DNA from: Desulfobaculum sp044987625
Lineage (GTDB): Bacteria > Desulfobacterota > Desulfovibrionia > Desulfovibrionales > Desulfovibrionaceae
Direction of reading: 5' to 3'
Assembly: GCF_044987625.1 (NCBI RefSeq)
Contig: NZ_JBJDSB010000001.1
Coordinates: forward strand, 1,116,001 to 1,180,000
DNA: 64,000 bases
Under the pieces are notes generated by a model. It saw nothing but the letters and a program-made list of their open reading frames with translations, had not been told where the DNA came from and made no database searches. Positions 16,420 to 25,455 of this stretch are shown piece by piece. Positions within the stretch are counted from its first letter, which is position 1, and each line of letters starts with the position of its first letter. The position numbers were made by a program, and so were the translations under genes.

Positions 16420-16459
16420 CCGAGGCGGGGCATGGTCCATGGACCATGCCCCGCCTCGG
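16420..16459. repeat. perfect 40-bp palindrome
   Basis: Arms at 16420-16438 and 16441-16459 are exact reverse complements, and the central AT makes the whole 40 bp self-complementary, with CCATGG at its centre. It is followed by CATTTTACGG rather than a proper T run. It stands between the MarR gene and the binding-protein/kinase locus. It may be a terminator hairpin or a binding site for a large dimeric regulator. Confidence 0.9.
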
Positions 16460-16593
16460 CCATTTTACGGCCCGAACAAAGGTGACGGAAAATGTCCCCA
16501 CACATTTCCTTTCCCCGCGCGCCTATGGCATACTCAGGCATTGACGTGTGTTGACGCTTCCAGTCACTCCCAAACGGCATTCACGGAGGCTGC

Positions 16594-17931
16594 ATGGACA
16601 GCAACGACCGCACCTCCAGCAGGCGCCGCCTTGCGGCGCGGCGCTTCGCCCCGGCAACACGGGCGGTTTGCCGCGCCCACATGACGCGGCGGCGCTTTTT
16701 GCGCATGGCGGCCGTCACCGCTGGTGCCATACTTCTGGACGGCCCCCTTGTGTGGGCCAAAAAGGACATCTCGCTCACCTATTTGGCCTCCAACGTAAGC
16801 GGATACCGGGAAATTGCCGAGCAAGCGCAGAAGGACCTTGGCATCACCATCCGCATGGAGCGCGCCACTACCATCCATGAAAACATGCGGCGCGCCATCA
16901 CCCGCCCCAAGTCCCTTGACGTAGTCGACCTCGACTTCGGCAATATCGACACCATTGTCCGCCTGCAGATGCTCACTCCCATCGAGGCGAAGCGTATCGA
17001 CGAATACGACCGCCTCTCCACCATTTTTACCGACGGCAGCCTTGGGAACACCACGCTGTCCACGCAAGGCGGCGCGCCCTATACGCACCTGTACCTGCGC
17101 CCAAACGCTCCCGACGCCTTTGCTCCGGGTCCCACCAGCCACATGGCCCTTGTGCCAACCATGTACAACGCGGACACCCTGGGCGTGCGCCCGGACCTTG
17201 TGGGGCGGCCCATTACCTCGTGGCGCGAACTCCTCAGCCCAGAATTTGCCGGACGCACCGCTCTTGTCAGCCGCCCGGGCGTGGGCATCCTTGACGCCGC
17301 CCTTGCCCTCGAAGCCGCAGGACTCATCACCTATCAGGACAAGGCCAACATGACCCGCGCGGAAATAGACGCCACAATGCACCACCTGCTGCGCCTGAAG
17401 CGGCGCGGGCACTTTTATGGCTTCTGGAAGGATTTTGGCGAAAGCGTGGACTTTATGGCCTCGGGCAATGTGGTCATCCAGTCCATGTGGTCCCCGGCGG
17501 TGACGCAGGTGCGCCAGCACGGCATTGCCTGTACCTATCCCCCTCTGGCCGAGGGACACCGGGGCTGGTGCTACGGATTGGGACTCAGCCGCGCCCTCCA
17601 TGGCGCCAAGCTGGACGCCGCCTACGCGTTTATGAACTGGTTCCTCTCGGGCTGGGTTGGAGCCTTCCTCGGGCGGCAAGGCTACTACCCCTCCGTCCCC
17701 GCCACCATGCACAAGGCCATGCAGCCGCACGAGTGGGCCTACTGGATGGAAGGCGAGCCCGCCACCAAGCCCATCGTCAGTCCGCATGGACTGGTCATTG
17801 CCCAGCCCGGCGAGCGGCGTGACGGCGGCTCCTACATTGACAGGATGAGCAGCATCGCCTGCTGGAACTCCCTCATGGACGAAAGCCGCTACCTGCTCGC
17901 CCGGTGGAGCGAACTCACGACCAAAGGATAA
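16594..17931 (+). CDS. Tat-exported PotD-like solute-binding protein
   Basis: The protein has 445 residues. It has an extended N-region and then TRRRFLRMAA, a twin-arginine motif, and a hydrophobic stretch ending near WAKKD, so Tat export to the periplasm is expected. The mature part has the two-lobe fold of family 1 binding proteins: VVDLDFGNID, then a region with LVPTMYNADTLG and SWRELLSPEFAGRTAL, as in PotD-type spermidine/putrescine proteins. CGGAGG lies 6 bases before the ATG. No permease or ATPase is next to it. Instead it precedes a second binding protein and a sensor kinase, so it may be part of a sensing unit. Confidence 0.82.
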   Translation: MDSNDRTSSRRRLAARRFAPATRAVCRAHMTRRRFLRMAAVTAGAILLDGPLVWAKKDISLTYLASNVSGYREIAEQAQKDLGITIRMERATTIHENMRRAITRPKSLDVVDLDFGNIDTIVRLQMLTPIEAKRIDEYDRLSTIFTDGSLGNTTLSTQGGAPYTHLYLRPNAPDAFAPGPTSHMALVPTMYNADTLGVRPDLVGRPITSWRELLSPEFAGRTALVSRPGVGILDAALALEAAGLITYQDKANMTRAEIDATMHHLLRLKRRGHFYGFWKDFGESVDFMASGNVVIQSMWSPAVTQVRQHGIACTYPPLAEGHRGWCYGLGLSRALHGAKLDAAYAFMNWFLSGWVGAFLGRQGYYPSVPATMHKAMQPHEWAYWMEGEPATKPIVSPHGLVIAQPGERRDGGSYIDRMSSIACWNSLMDESRYLLARWSELTTKG

Positions 17932-17936
17932 CGGCC

Positions 17937-18911
17937 ATGCCACACACTGCGCCCAAAACAGCCAGCGTTTCCTGCGGCCTTGCGGCCCTTGCCACCTGCC
18001 TACTTGTTCTCCTCAGCCTTGCCCCGGCGCAGGCCAAGGAGCCGACAATCTTTCTCATCAGCCATGCCGGTGCGGGCGATCCCTTCTGGGGTATTGAGTT
18101 CAAGGGCGCGCGCGACGCCGCACAGCGCCTCGGCGTTGACCTGCACATTCTTGCCCCGGAATTTCCCAACGACATCATGCGCCAGCGCGAACTGCTGGAG
18201 CAGGCCATCCTTGCCGAACCTGACGGCATTGCCACCACCCTCTCGCACCCAACGGCCTTCACCCCCTCGCTCAAAGCGGCCAAACAACGCGGCATTCCCG
18301 TTGTCATCTTCAACTCCATCCCCACGGAAGTGGACCGGACAACAACGCCCTTCCTCGCCTATATCGGCATGAACGACTTCACCGCAGGGCAGCGGGCGGC
18401 GCGGCAGGCGCTGGCCTCCGGCAAGCTCACGGGGCGGGTCTGCGTTGCCGCGCAGCAGTTTGGCGTGCCGGGCATTATGGCGCGCCTGCGCGGGCTGCGC
18501 TCCATCTTGGAGCCCAAAGGCCTCAATGTGGACGTTGTGGACATGACCGCCGACCCGGCGCTGGCCGTCTCCGCCATGCGCAACTATCTGGAGCGGCACA
18601 AGGACGTCTCGGCCCTGTTCAGCCTTGGGCCGGTGGTGACCCACGCCCTCGTCGGCCTGCTGCAGGAGCGGCGCGACCTGTATGTTGGCTGCTTTGACCT
18701 GTCGCCACTAACGGTGCAGCTCATCGAAGCGGGCGTTGTGGCGTTTACCATTGATCAGCAGCCCTACATGCAGAGCTTTATGGCCGTAACGCTGCTCAAC
18801 CTTGCGGCGCGTTACGCCCTGACCCCAACGGACATCAACACCGGTGTCGGCATTGTGGACAAAACCAACGTACAAGCGGTTCAGGACCTTGCCCGGCAGG
18901 GCATCCGCTAG
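17937..18911 (+). CDS. RbsB/LuxP-type periplasmic binding protein
   Basis: The protein has 324 residues. A signal peptide (LAALATCLLVLLSLAPAQA) is followed by a type I periplasmic sugar-binding fold: IFLISHAGAGDPFWGIEFKG, LEQAILAEPDGIATTLS, IPVVIFNSIPTE, YIGMNDFTAGQRAA and AVVAFTIDQQPYMQ-like late strands. Family members bind ribose, other sugars or AI-2. The ATG at 17937 is 5 bases after the preceding stop; an earlier frame start at 17904 overlaps that gene and lacks a signal peptide. The kinase gene begins 15 bases downstream, an arrangement like LuxP with LuxQ. Confidence 0.87.
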   Translation: MPHTAPKTASVSCGLAALATCLLVLLSLAPAQAKEPTIFLISHAGAGDPFWGIEFKGARDAAQRLGVDLHILAPEFPNDIMRQRELLEQAILAEPDGIATTLSHPTAFTPSLKAAKQRGIPVVIFNSIPTEVDRTTTPFLAYIGMNDFTAGQRAARQALASGKLTGRVCVAAQQFGVPGIMARLRGLRSILEPKGLNVDVVDMTADPALAVSAMRNYLERHKDVSALFSLGPVVTHALVGLLQERRDLYVGCFDLSPLTVQLIEAGVVAFTIDQQPYMQSFMAVTLLNLAARYALTPTDINTGVGIVDKTNVQAVQDLARQGIR

Positions 18912-18926
18912 ACGGAGAACAGCGCA

Positions 18927-21900
18927 GTGAGACCCCTTCGCCGCTCCCTTCGGATGAAGCTCCTCGTCCTGGCATTTTTGCCAGCGCTTGCCGTTGCGCT
19001 TTTTGGCGGGAGCATGTCCACCCTCGTGCTGCTGAAGGAGGACCGCAAAACCACGCGCAAGGACCTGCAAACACAACTGGAGACCGTCAACAGAAGCCTG
19101 CAGTCCCTGCGGCAAAACATGCAGGGCACCCTCCAGCTTCAAGTCAGTGACAGAAGCCTTATCTACCGCGCCCGCTCGGCCTATGAACTGGATAAAAGCA
19201 ACACCGACGTCCTGCTGGACCTGTATCTGAGCATTGTTCGTTCGCTCCAAACCGTTGGCCGGGCCAAGCTGTACGACCTTGTGGCCCTCTACACACCGGA
19301 CGGACTGCGCGGTTACGCCACACAGGACACCTTGCGCCTTGTGGTGCACCAACAGGAAGGGCCGGTGCACTACGCACCGCTGAACCCCTCGGCCTATATC
19401 CGCTTTACCCGCGAGCGGTGGAAGCCCGTCCCCGCCACCAGCGACCTGCCGCACCATCTGTCCATACCCGTGGGGATGCATGTGGACTGGACAGTCCAGC
19501 CCAGCGGGCTTGTGCTCGAAGCTGTCGCCCCCATCACCGCCCCTGTTCTGGACCCAGAGACGCTCCAGGAGCACACGGCCACCCTCGGGGCCATCCTGCT
19601 ACACCGCCACATCACCGACGATTGGCTTGCGGAGCAAAGATCCTTTCAGGGCAATGCCTCGGCCATCTTTGCCACCAACGGTACCCTGCTCGCCTCCAAC
19701 GCGCCCTATATCCTCATGGACGGCATGCTCCCCAGCACGGCAGGCCCGGACGCCATGGTTGAAACCTCGGCGGCGGGCACCCCCTTCTACGCGCTGGCCA
19801 CCGCCCTGCGGAATCAGGACATCCCAGCGGCGCGCCTTGCCACGCTGGCCTCACGCACGGCGCTGTCCAAGCGCTCACAGGCCGTCATCCTTCTGGAATT
19901 CACAGGCCTTGGCATCGGCCTTGTCCTCGCCATGATTCTCGCCATCGCCGCCGGCCGCGCCGTGACCAAGCCGCTGGCCACCATCAGCCGCCAAATGACG
20001 GAAATCGCCCAAACGCAAGACTTTACGCGCACGGTTGCCGTCACCTCGCGCGATGAATTGGGCACCCTTGCCTCGGCCTTCAACAACATGGCCACCCGCC
20101 TGGACAACGCCTACAAGGCGCTCATGCGCTCGCGCAATGAACTGGAGGAGCGCGTGCAGGCCCGCACGCAGGAACTCAGCCTTGCCAACGAGAAGTTGCA
20201 AGACGAAATCGCCCAGCGCAAAAGAACCGCCGACGCCCTGCTCATCGCCAAGGATGCCGCGGAACAGGCCGCACAGGCCAAGGCCAACTTTCTTGCCAAC
20301 ATCAGTCATGAGATTCGCACCCCGCTCAACGCCATCATCGGCATGGGGCACCTGCTGCAAAAGACCGAACTCTCGGACAAGCAGCAGGACTATCTGGAAA
20401 AGATGCACTCCTCTGCCCTGCACCTGTTGCGGCTGGTGGAGGATATTCTGGACTTTTCCCGCCTTGAGAGTCAGGCCATGGAACTCGATTCAGTGCCCTT
20501 TGCTCTGGACGACATCATCCGTGGCCTGAGTGCGACATCAACGCCCAAGGCGCAGGACAAGGAACTGGACCTCGTCTTTGACATTCCGCCGGACCTGCCC
20601 CTCGACCTTGTGGGCGACCCCATCAAGCTGGCGCAGATTCTGGACGCGGTCATGGACAACGCCATCAAATTCACCGAGGAAGGCGAAGTTGTCTTTGCCA
20701 TCGCGGTGGAGCAGGACGAAGGAGAGACCGTCACCCTCCGCTTTAGCGTTACGGACACAGGAATTGGCATCGACAAACAGCGCATTGACGAGGCCTTTGT
20801 ACCCTTCTCGCAGGCCGATGAAACCGCCACCCGCAGACACGGCGGCACCGGCCTTGGTCTGGCGCTCTGCGCGCGGCTGGTGGACGTCATGGGCGGCTCC
20901 ATCACGCTGGACTCCGCCCCGGCGGAAGGGACCACCGTCACCCTGACGCTCTCCTTGGCGCGCAACACCGCACCAATCCGGACGCGCCAGCATGCGCCCC
21001 TGCCGGACTCCGCGCCAAGCCGCATCCTTGTGGTGGACGACAGCCCAACCGCGCGTGAGATTCTGCGGCAAATGCTCTCGCACCTGAGCATTGAAACGCA
21101 TGAGGCGGTGGACGGCTCTGCGGCGGTAACCGCCGCCGCCAAAGCCGCGCAGGAGGGCCAGCCCTATGACGCCATCATCATGGACTGGGCCATGCCCGTG
21201 ATGGACGGCCTTGACGCCACACGCGCCATCCGCACCCATCCCGGTGTTTCGCCGCACACGGCCATCATCATGGCTTCAGCCTTCCCGCAGAATGTTCTGC
21301 ATGATCGCGCGCCGGACATCGACTTTGACGCCGTGCTCACCAAGCCCATCACTGCGGACTCCCTTGTGGCAGCGCTGTCGCGGATTTTGCCCACAGCGCC
21401 CAGTGCGGCCCCCGCGCCGCCCGCGCCAGACGACAGCGCGCGCCCCCGCCGCGTGGACGGCGGCGACGCCCTGCCCACCAGCATCCCCGGCGTGGACATG
21501 CGCGAAGGACTGCGCCGCGCGGCAGGCGACCGAACGCTGTACCACTCCCTTCTTGCCCGGCTGGTGAAAGACTTTTCCGGCATTGACGCCACCCTCAGGC
21601 CGCTCCTCGAACAGGACCGGTTCAGTGAGGCGCGCATGGTCTTGCAGTCCCTCATCGGCATGGCCGAAAACGTCGTGGCAACGGACGTGCAGCAGGCCGC
21701 CGCCGCGCTGGACGCCGCGCTTCAGGCGCAGCACAAGGCCACAGACCGTATCCGTGACATCGACGCCGCCCTGCGCGACATCAAGAGCGCACTGGACCAG
21801 GACGCCCAAAAGGAGCCACCCGGAAAAGCTCCCGTCCCCGCAGAAAATGCAGACGCCCTCGGCGCCACCCAAGAGGAGGGCCGCCCCACCCGGCGCGACA

Positions 21901-22130
21901 CCACATCCACGCGTCTGCTGGCCCTGCTGGAGCGGGCAGAACATCTGGCTCATCGCGGCGACAACGAAGGCATACGCACCCTGCTGGGCGATGTGACGCC
22001 AACCACCTTCCCGCCCCTGCTCCAGCCCCTTGGCGACACCTTTGTCACCCAACTGCAAAACGGGCACTACGACGCCGCGCTGGATACGGCCAAGGAAATC
22101 GCGGCGTGGCTGGCCACCAACCGCCCCTGA
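18927..22130 (+). CDS. hybrid sensor histidine kinase with degenerate Hpt domain
   Basis: The protein has 1067 residues. Order: membrane helix 1 (about 11-36), periplasmic domain (about 40-315), membrane helix 2 (about 320-345), HAMP (about 345-396), coiled coil, HisKA with phospho-acceptor His461 in NISHEIRTPLNA, HATPase_c (N box near 576, GTGLGLAL near 635), and a receiver domain (RILVVDDS near 699, acceptor Asp753 in IIMDWAMPVMDG, Lys near 805 in TKPIT). The last helical domain aligns with Hpt, but the histidine position is Gln907 (LQSLIGMAENVVAT). About 80 further residues form a second helical segment. The start is GTG with GGAG 9 bases upstream. It probably senses the state of the two binding proteins encoded before it. 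No response regulator gene is adjacent. Confidence 0.92.
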   Translation: MRPLRRSLRMKLLVLAFLPALAVALFGGSMSTLVLLKEDRKTTRKDLQTQLETVNRSLQSLRQNMQGTLQLQVSDRSLIYRARSAYELDKSNTDVLLDLYLSIVRSLQTVGRAKLYDLVALYTPDGLRGYATQDTLRLVVHQQEGPVHYAPLNPSAYIRFTRERWKPVPATSDLPHHLSIPVGMHVDWTVQPSGLVLEAVAPITAPVLDPETLQEHTATLGAILLHRHITDDWLAEQRSFQGNASAIFATNGTLLASNAPYILMDGMLPSTAGPDAMVETSAAGTPFYALATALRNQDIPAARLATLASRTALSKRSQAVILLEFTGLGIGLVLAMILAIAAGRAVTKPLATISRQMTEIAQTQDFTRTVAVTSRDELGTLASAFNNMATRLDNAYKALMRSRNELEERVQARTQELSLANEKLQDEIAQRKRTADALLIAKDAAEQAAQAKANFLANISHEIRTPLNAIIGMGHLLQKTELSDKQQDYLEKMHSSALHLLRLVEDILDFSRLESQAMELDSVPFALDDIIRGLSATSTPKAQDKELDLVFDIPPDLPLDLVGDPIKLAQILDAVMDNAIKFTEEGEVVFAIAVEQDEGETVTLRFSVTDTGIGIDKQRIDEAFVPFSQADETATRRHGGTGLGLALCARLVDVMGGSITLDSAPAEGTTVTLTLSLARNTAPIRTRQHAPLPDSAPSRILVVDDSPTAREILRQMLSHLSIETHEAVDGSAAVTAAAKAAQEGQPYDAIIMDWAMPVMDGLDATRAIRTHPGVSPHTAIIMASAFPQNVLHDRAPDIDFDAVLTKPITADSLVAALSRILPTAPSAAPAPPAPDDSARPRRVDGGDALPTSIPGVDMREGLRRAAGDRTLYHSLLARLVKDFSGIDATLRPLLEQDRFSEARMVLQSLIGMAENVVATDVQQAAAALDAALQAQHKATDRIRDIDAALRDIKSALDQDAQKEPPGKAPVPAENADALGATQEEGRPTRRDTTSTRLLALLERAEHLAHRGDNEGIRTLLGDVTPTTFPPLLQPLGDTFVTQLQNGHYDAALDTAKEIAAWLATNRP

Positions 22131-22399
22131 GCAAAGCCGCCACGCCCCAGACCCAGGAGCAGGGCTAGGCGGATTTCGCCCAAAATACACCGCCCAAGCC
22201 CTCCGCAAAAACCGGAACCACGTCCACCACCAGCGGAAAATGCCCTCAAGGAAAGAAAATTGCGCCTAGGGGCTTGACGAACCGCCCAATCATATGTCAG
22301 TCAGCCGACACATTGTGCGGCGCTCCAGTTTAACAGCAACTGCGGTCGCATGTTTTCCATAGATCCATTCCATCCCGGCACGCGATGCCACTGGGCCGA

Positions 22400-22530
22400 T
22401 GCGGCATGAAGCACCCTCCCGGCCTTGGCGCGGAAGAACAACCATTCCAATGGCAGAGCCCCCGCAGCAGTAGGCATGCTGCGCACGAGCCATCTTCCAC
22501 GACACCACATTGCCAGCATCACCTGCCGGA
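22400..22530 (+). promoter_or_regulatory. candidate divergent cobalamin riboswitch
   Basis: At 22456-22472 the sequence GAGCCCCCGCAGCAGTA resembles the conserved riboswitch core GCCCCCGCnnCnGTAA. It is followed by a CACGAGCC...TTCCAC spacer, and at 22512-22529 GCCAGCATCACCTGCCGG resembles the B12 box. The conserved GGGAA and GGTGnnAATCC blocks are not recognisable, so this is at best a variant. The setting, a long leader with terminators before cobalamin genes, is what prompted the call. A covariance-model search would decide. Confidence 0.35.
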
Positions 22531-22697
22531 GACGGAGACAGCGAGGGCGCGTCTGCGCGGACGACGCCCCGCATGCCGGAACGAAGCCGCAGGCCCACAG
22601 GGCCGTCAAGCGGGCGGCTTCGCAGACAACAGGCACCTCCGACATGGCACACATTGTTGAGCTCCTACCTCCAGTAGCAGTGCAGAACCATGTCATG

Positions 22698-22733
22698 GGG
22701 CGGCGGCTCCTCCACCCGGCCGCCGCCCTTTTT
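22698..22733 (+). terminator. first intrinsic terminator in cbi leader
   Basis: GGGCGGCGGC and GCCGCCGCCC form a perfect 10-bp stem with an 11-base loop, followed by five T. It may be part of a regulated attenuator. Confidence 0.85.
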
Positions 22734-22793
22734 CCATCCCGCTTCACGGGAAACTCGGGAAACGCAGTAGCCATTTCGCATCATTTCCCTACC

Positions 22794-22839
22794 AAGCGGA
22801 CCAAAGCCATCCCTGCGGCTTTGGTCCGCTTGTTTTTTT
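22794..22839 (+). terminator. second intrinsic terminator in cbi leader
   Basis: A perfect 15-bp stem (AAGCGGACCAAAGCC at 22794-22808 and its complement at 22817-22831) with an 8-base loop is followed by G and seven T. It is one of the strongest terminators in the window and lies 96 bases before the cbiA start. Confidence 0.93.
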
Positions 22840-22935
22840 GCCCGCCGCCTTGCCCTTTTCGTGCGCCGCATGTTCCGATATATCCAGTGCGGACGCTCTC
22901 GTTTCTTCCACATTTCCACGGACGCAGGACGGATT

Positions 22936-24333
22936 ATGCCCACCAGAACCATCGTCGTTGCCGGCACCCACAGCGGATGCGGCAAAACCACGGCCAGCCT
23001 CGGCCTTATGGCCGCCCTTGTGCGGCGCGGGCTCACCGTGCAGGCCTTCAAATGCGGGCCGGACTTCATCGATCCCGGCCACCACGAGCGCATCACAGGA
23101 CGCCCCAGCCACAACCTCGACGGCTGGATGATGGGGCACGACGCCGTGCAGGACGTCTTTGCGCGCGAGGCCGCAGATGCCGACGTCGCTGTGGTGGAAG
23201 GCGTCATGGGCCTTTATGACGGCCGTACCGGCACCGGCGAGGACGGCAGCACCGCGCAAATCGCCAAATGGCTTGGCGCGCCGGTGGTGCTGGTGGCCGA
23301 TGCGCGCTCCATGGCGCGCTCCGCCGCCGCCCTTGTCACCGGCTACACCGCCTTTGACCCGGACATCGACTTTGCGGGCATCCTGCTGAACCGCGTTGGC
23401 AGCGACAACCACGCCCAGCTCCTTGACGACGCACTGCGCGGCCTGCCAGACCACCTTGGCGGTCAGCCGCCTCTGCTTGGCCTGCTCCGCCGCCGCGAGG
23501 GCCTTGAACTGCCCTCGCGCCACCTTGGGCTTGTGACCGCGCAGGACCATCACCTGCCCGAAGACACCGTGACCCAGTTGGCGCAGTGGATGGAGGATGG
23601 CTGCCACCTTGGCCGCCTGCTGGACCGCAGTCCCGAGCGCCACCTGACGCCCACGGCCCCGTCCACGCTGGCGGAAAAGCCCGTGCGCATCGCCGTAGCC
23701 CGCGACGAGGCGTTCTGCTTCTACTACCACGAGAACCTGCGCCAGCTTGAGGCCGCAGGCGCGCGGCTCGTCTTCTTCTCCCCCTTGCGCGACGCCGCCC
23801 TGCCCCCGGACATTGGCGGCCTGTACCTTGGCGGCGGCTATCCCGAACTGCACGCCGACCGCCTGTCGGGCAACGTCGCCATGCGCGCCGCCGTGCGCGG
23901 ATTCAGCGAGGCTAATGGCCCGGTGTACGCCGAATGCGGAGGCTTTATGTACCTGATGCGGGGCATCACCACCGCCGAGGGCGCAGAGCACCCCATGGTG
24001 GGCGTCTTTCCCATGCATGCGGCCATGGACAAACGCTTTCGCGCGCTGGGCTACCGCGAGGCCGTCACCACCGCGCCCACCTTTTTCGGCCCGGAATGGA
24101 CCATGCTGCGCGGGCACGAGTTCCACTACTCCTCGCCCTGCGCGCTGGACGCGGACGTCCCCGCCGTTTACAAAGTCATGGACCGGCGCGGCTGGACCGG
24201 CGCCAAGGAAGGCTTTGCCCAGCGCCAGACCCTTGCCTCGTACATCCACGTGCACTTTGCCTCCAACCCCGACGCGGCCCGCGCCTTTGTGGACGCCGCC
24301 CGCGCTCACAACGCCCAGAGTGCGGCAGAATAA
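22936..24333 (+). CDS. cbiA: cobyrinate a,c-diamide synthase
   Basis: The protein has 465 residues. The N-terminal half is a DTB/CobB-type amidoligase with P-loop GTHSGCGKTTASLGLM. The C-terminal half is a class I glutamine amidotransferase with the nucleophile Cys334 in YAECGGFMYLM and GLYLGGGYPE before it. CbiA uses ATP and glutamine to amidate the a and c side chains of cobyrinate in the anaerobic B12 pathway. I start at ATG 22936 (MPTRTIVVAG); the longer frame from 22861 adds unrelated residues. It is the first gene of the cobalamin/biotin run. Confidence 0.95.
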   Translation: MPTRTIVVAGTHSGCGKTTASLGLMAALVRRGLTVQAFKCGPDFIDPGHHERITGRPSHNLDGWMMGHDAVQDVFAREAADADVAVVEGVMGLYDGRTGTGEDGSTAQIAKWLGAPVVLVADARSMARSAAALVTGYTAFDPDIDFAGILLNRVGSDNHAQLLDDALRGLPDHLGGQPPLLGLLRRREGLELPSRHLGLVTAQDHHLPEDTVTQLAQWMEDGCHLGRLLDRSPERHLTPTAPSTLAEKPVRIAVARDEAFCFYYHENLRQLEAAGARLVFFSPLRDAALPPDIGGLYLGGGYPELHADRLSGNVAMRAAVRGFSEANGPVYAECGGFMYLMRGITTAEGAEHPMVGVFPMHAAMDKRFRALGYREAVTTAPTFFGPEWTMLRGHEFHYSSPCALDADVPAVYKVMDRRGWTGAKEGFAQRQTLASYIHVHFASNPDAARAFVDAARAHNAQSAAE

Positions 24334-24354
24334 CGCCGCGTCGCGGCCACCATC

Positions 24355-25455
24355 ATGACCACACATCTCCGAGAAGGCTTCACCACAGGAACCGCCGCCG
24401 CAGCCGCGGCCAAGGCGGGCGTCCTCGCCCTTGTGGGCGGCTGGCGCGGGGCCGTCATGGACACCCCCACCCCACGCGCCGGACGCCTGAGCATTCCCAT
24501 CGCGGCCCTTGAGCCAGAAGGTGACGCCATCCGCGTCAGCGTCACCAAGGACGGCGGCGACGACCCTGACGCCACCCACGGGGCCACCATCTGCGCCCTT
24601 GTGCGTCTGCTGCCGGATGGCCCGCGCGGCGAGGTGCGCCTTGAGGGCGGCACCGGCGTTGGGCGCGTCACCTTGCCCGGCCTGCCCATCCCGCCCGGAC
24701 AAGCCGCCATCAACCCCGCCCCGCGCCAGCAGATTGCAGACGCCGTGCGCGAGGCCATGGATGAAACGAACTTTTGCGGCGCGGTGGACGTGACCATAGA
24801 AGTCCCGGGCGGCGAGGCCATTGCCGCCCACACCATGAACGGCCGCCTTGGCATTGTTGGCGGCATCTCCATCCTTGGCACGCGCGGCACGGTAAGGCCC
24901 TACAGCCACGAATCCTACGAAGCCAGCATCAATCAGGCCCTCAGCGTTGCCCGCGCGGCAGGGCATCACACCATCGCCCTGTCCACCGGCGGACGCACGG
25001 AGCGTCTGTTGCTGACGGACCGCCCGGAGATTCCCCGCATCGCCAGCGTGCAGATTGCAGACTTTTTCGCCAGCTCCCTGCGCGGCGCGCGCCAGTACGG
25101 CATGACGCGCGTCGTCATCGGCTGCTTTTTCGGCAAGCTGGTCAAAATGGCGCAGGGCTACGAATACACCCACGCCAAGGACAACCGCATCGATTTCGAC
25201 CTGCTGGCCAAGTGGTGCCGGCAGGCCGGGGCGCAGCCCGGCCACGCCCGAGATATCGCCGGCGCAAACACCGCGCGCCACGCTCTGGAAATTCTCGTGA
25301 ACGATGCCCATAAAAATGCTATTGTTACGGCAATCGCTCACCGCGCGCTGCGCGCTGCCCTTTCCCTTGCCGGGCCGGGCATCCGCATCGACTACCACGT
25401 CTACGACTTCGACAGCACGCGCCTTTGCCACGTCACATCGGAGGACGCATCATGA
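24355..25455 (+). CDS. cbiD: cobalt-precorrin-5B C1-methyltransferase
   Basis: The protein has 366 residues. It starts with LREGFTTGTAAAAAAKA, the CbiD signature, and has GGISILGTRGTVRPYS and the later VVIGCFFGKLVKMAQGY segment. CbiD methylates C1 of cobalt-precorrin-5B in the oxygen-independent route, so this organism makes corrin by early cobalt insertion. It starts 21 bases after cbiA and its stop overlaps the cbiET start (ATGA), so translation is coupled. Confidence 0.96.
   Translation: MTTHLREGFTTGTAAAAAAKAGVLALVGGWRGAVMDTPTPRAGRLSIPIAALEPEGDAIRVSVTKDGGDDPDATHGATICALVRLLPDGPRGEVRLEGGTGVGRVTLPGLPIPPGQAAINPAPRQQIADAVREAMDETNFCGAVDVTIEVPGGEAIAAHTMNGRLGIVGGISILGTRGTVRPYSHESYEASINQALSVARAAGHHTIALSTGGRTERLLLTDRPEIPRIASVQIADFFASSLRGARQYGMTRVVIGCFFGKLVKMAQGYEYTHAKDNRIDFDLLAKWCRQAGAQPGHARDIAGANTARHALEILVNDAHKNAIVTAIAHRALRAALSLAGPGIRIDYHVYDFDSTRLCHVTSEDAS

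Larger units (their letters stand above)
22131..22935 (+). other. 805-base leader without protein gene, upstream of cbiA
   Basis: No convincing coding sequence is seen on either strand. The stretch holds a possible cobalamin-riboswitch-like region (about 22400-22530), a hairpin of CGAAGCCGC and GCGGCTTCG arms (about 22578-22624), and two strong intrinsic terminators at 22698-22733 and 22794-22839. Only about 100 bases separate the second terminator from cbiA, so cbiA must be read through it or from a promoter after it. Confidence 0.7.

Noticed and set aside
22789..25431. 880-codon open frame on the minus strand
   Set aside because: It lies antisense to cbiA and cbiD. The translation is a Gly/Ala/His/Arg-rich mirror typical of GC-rich genes and has no domains.
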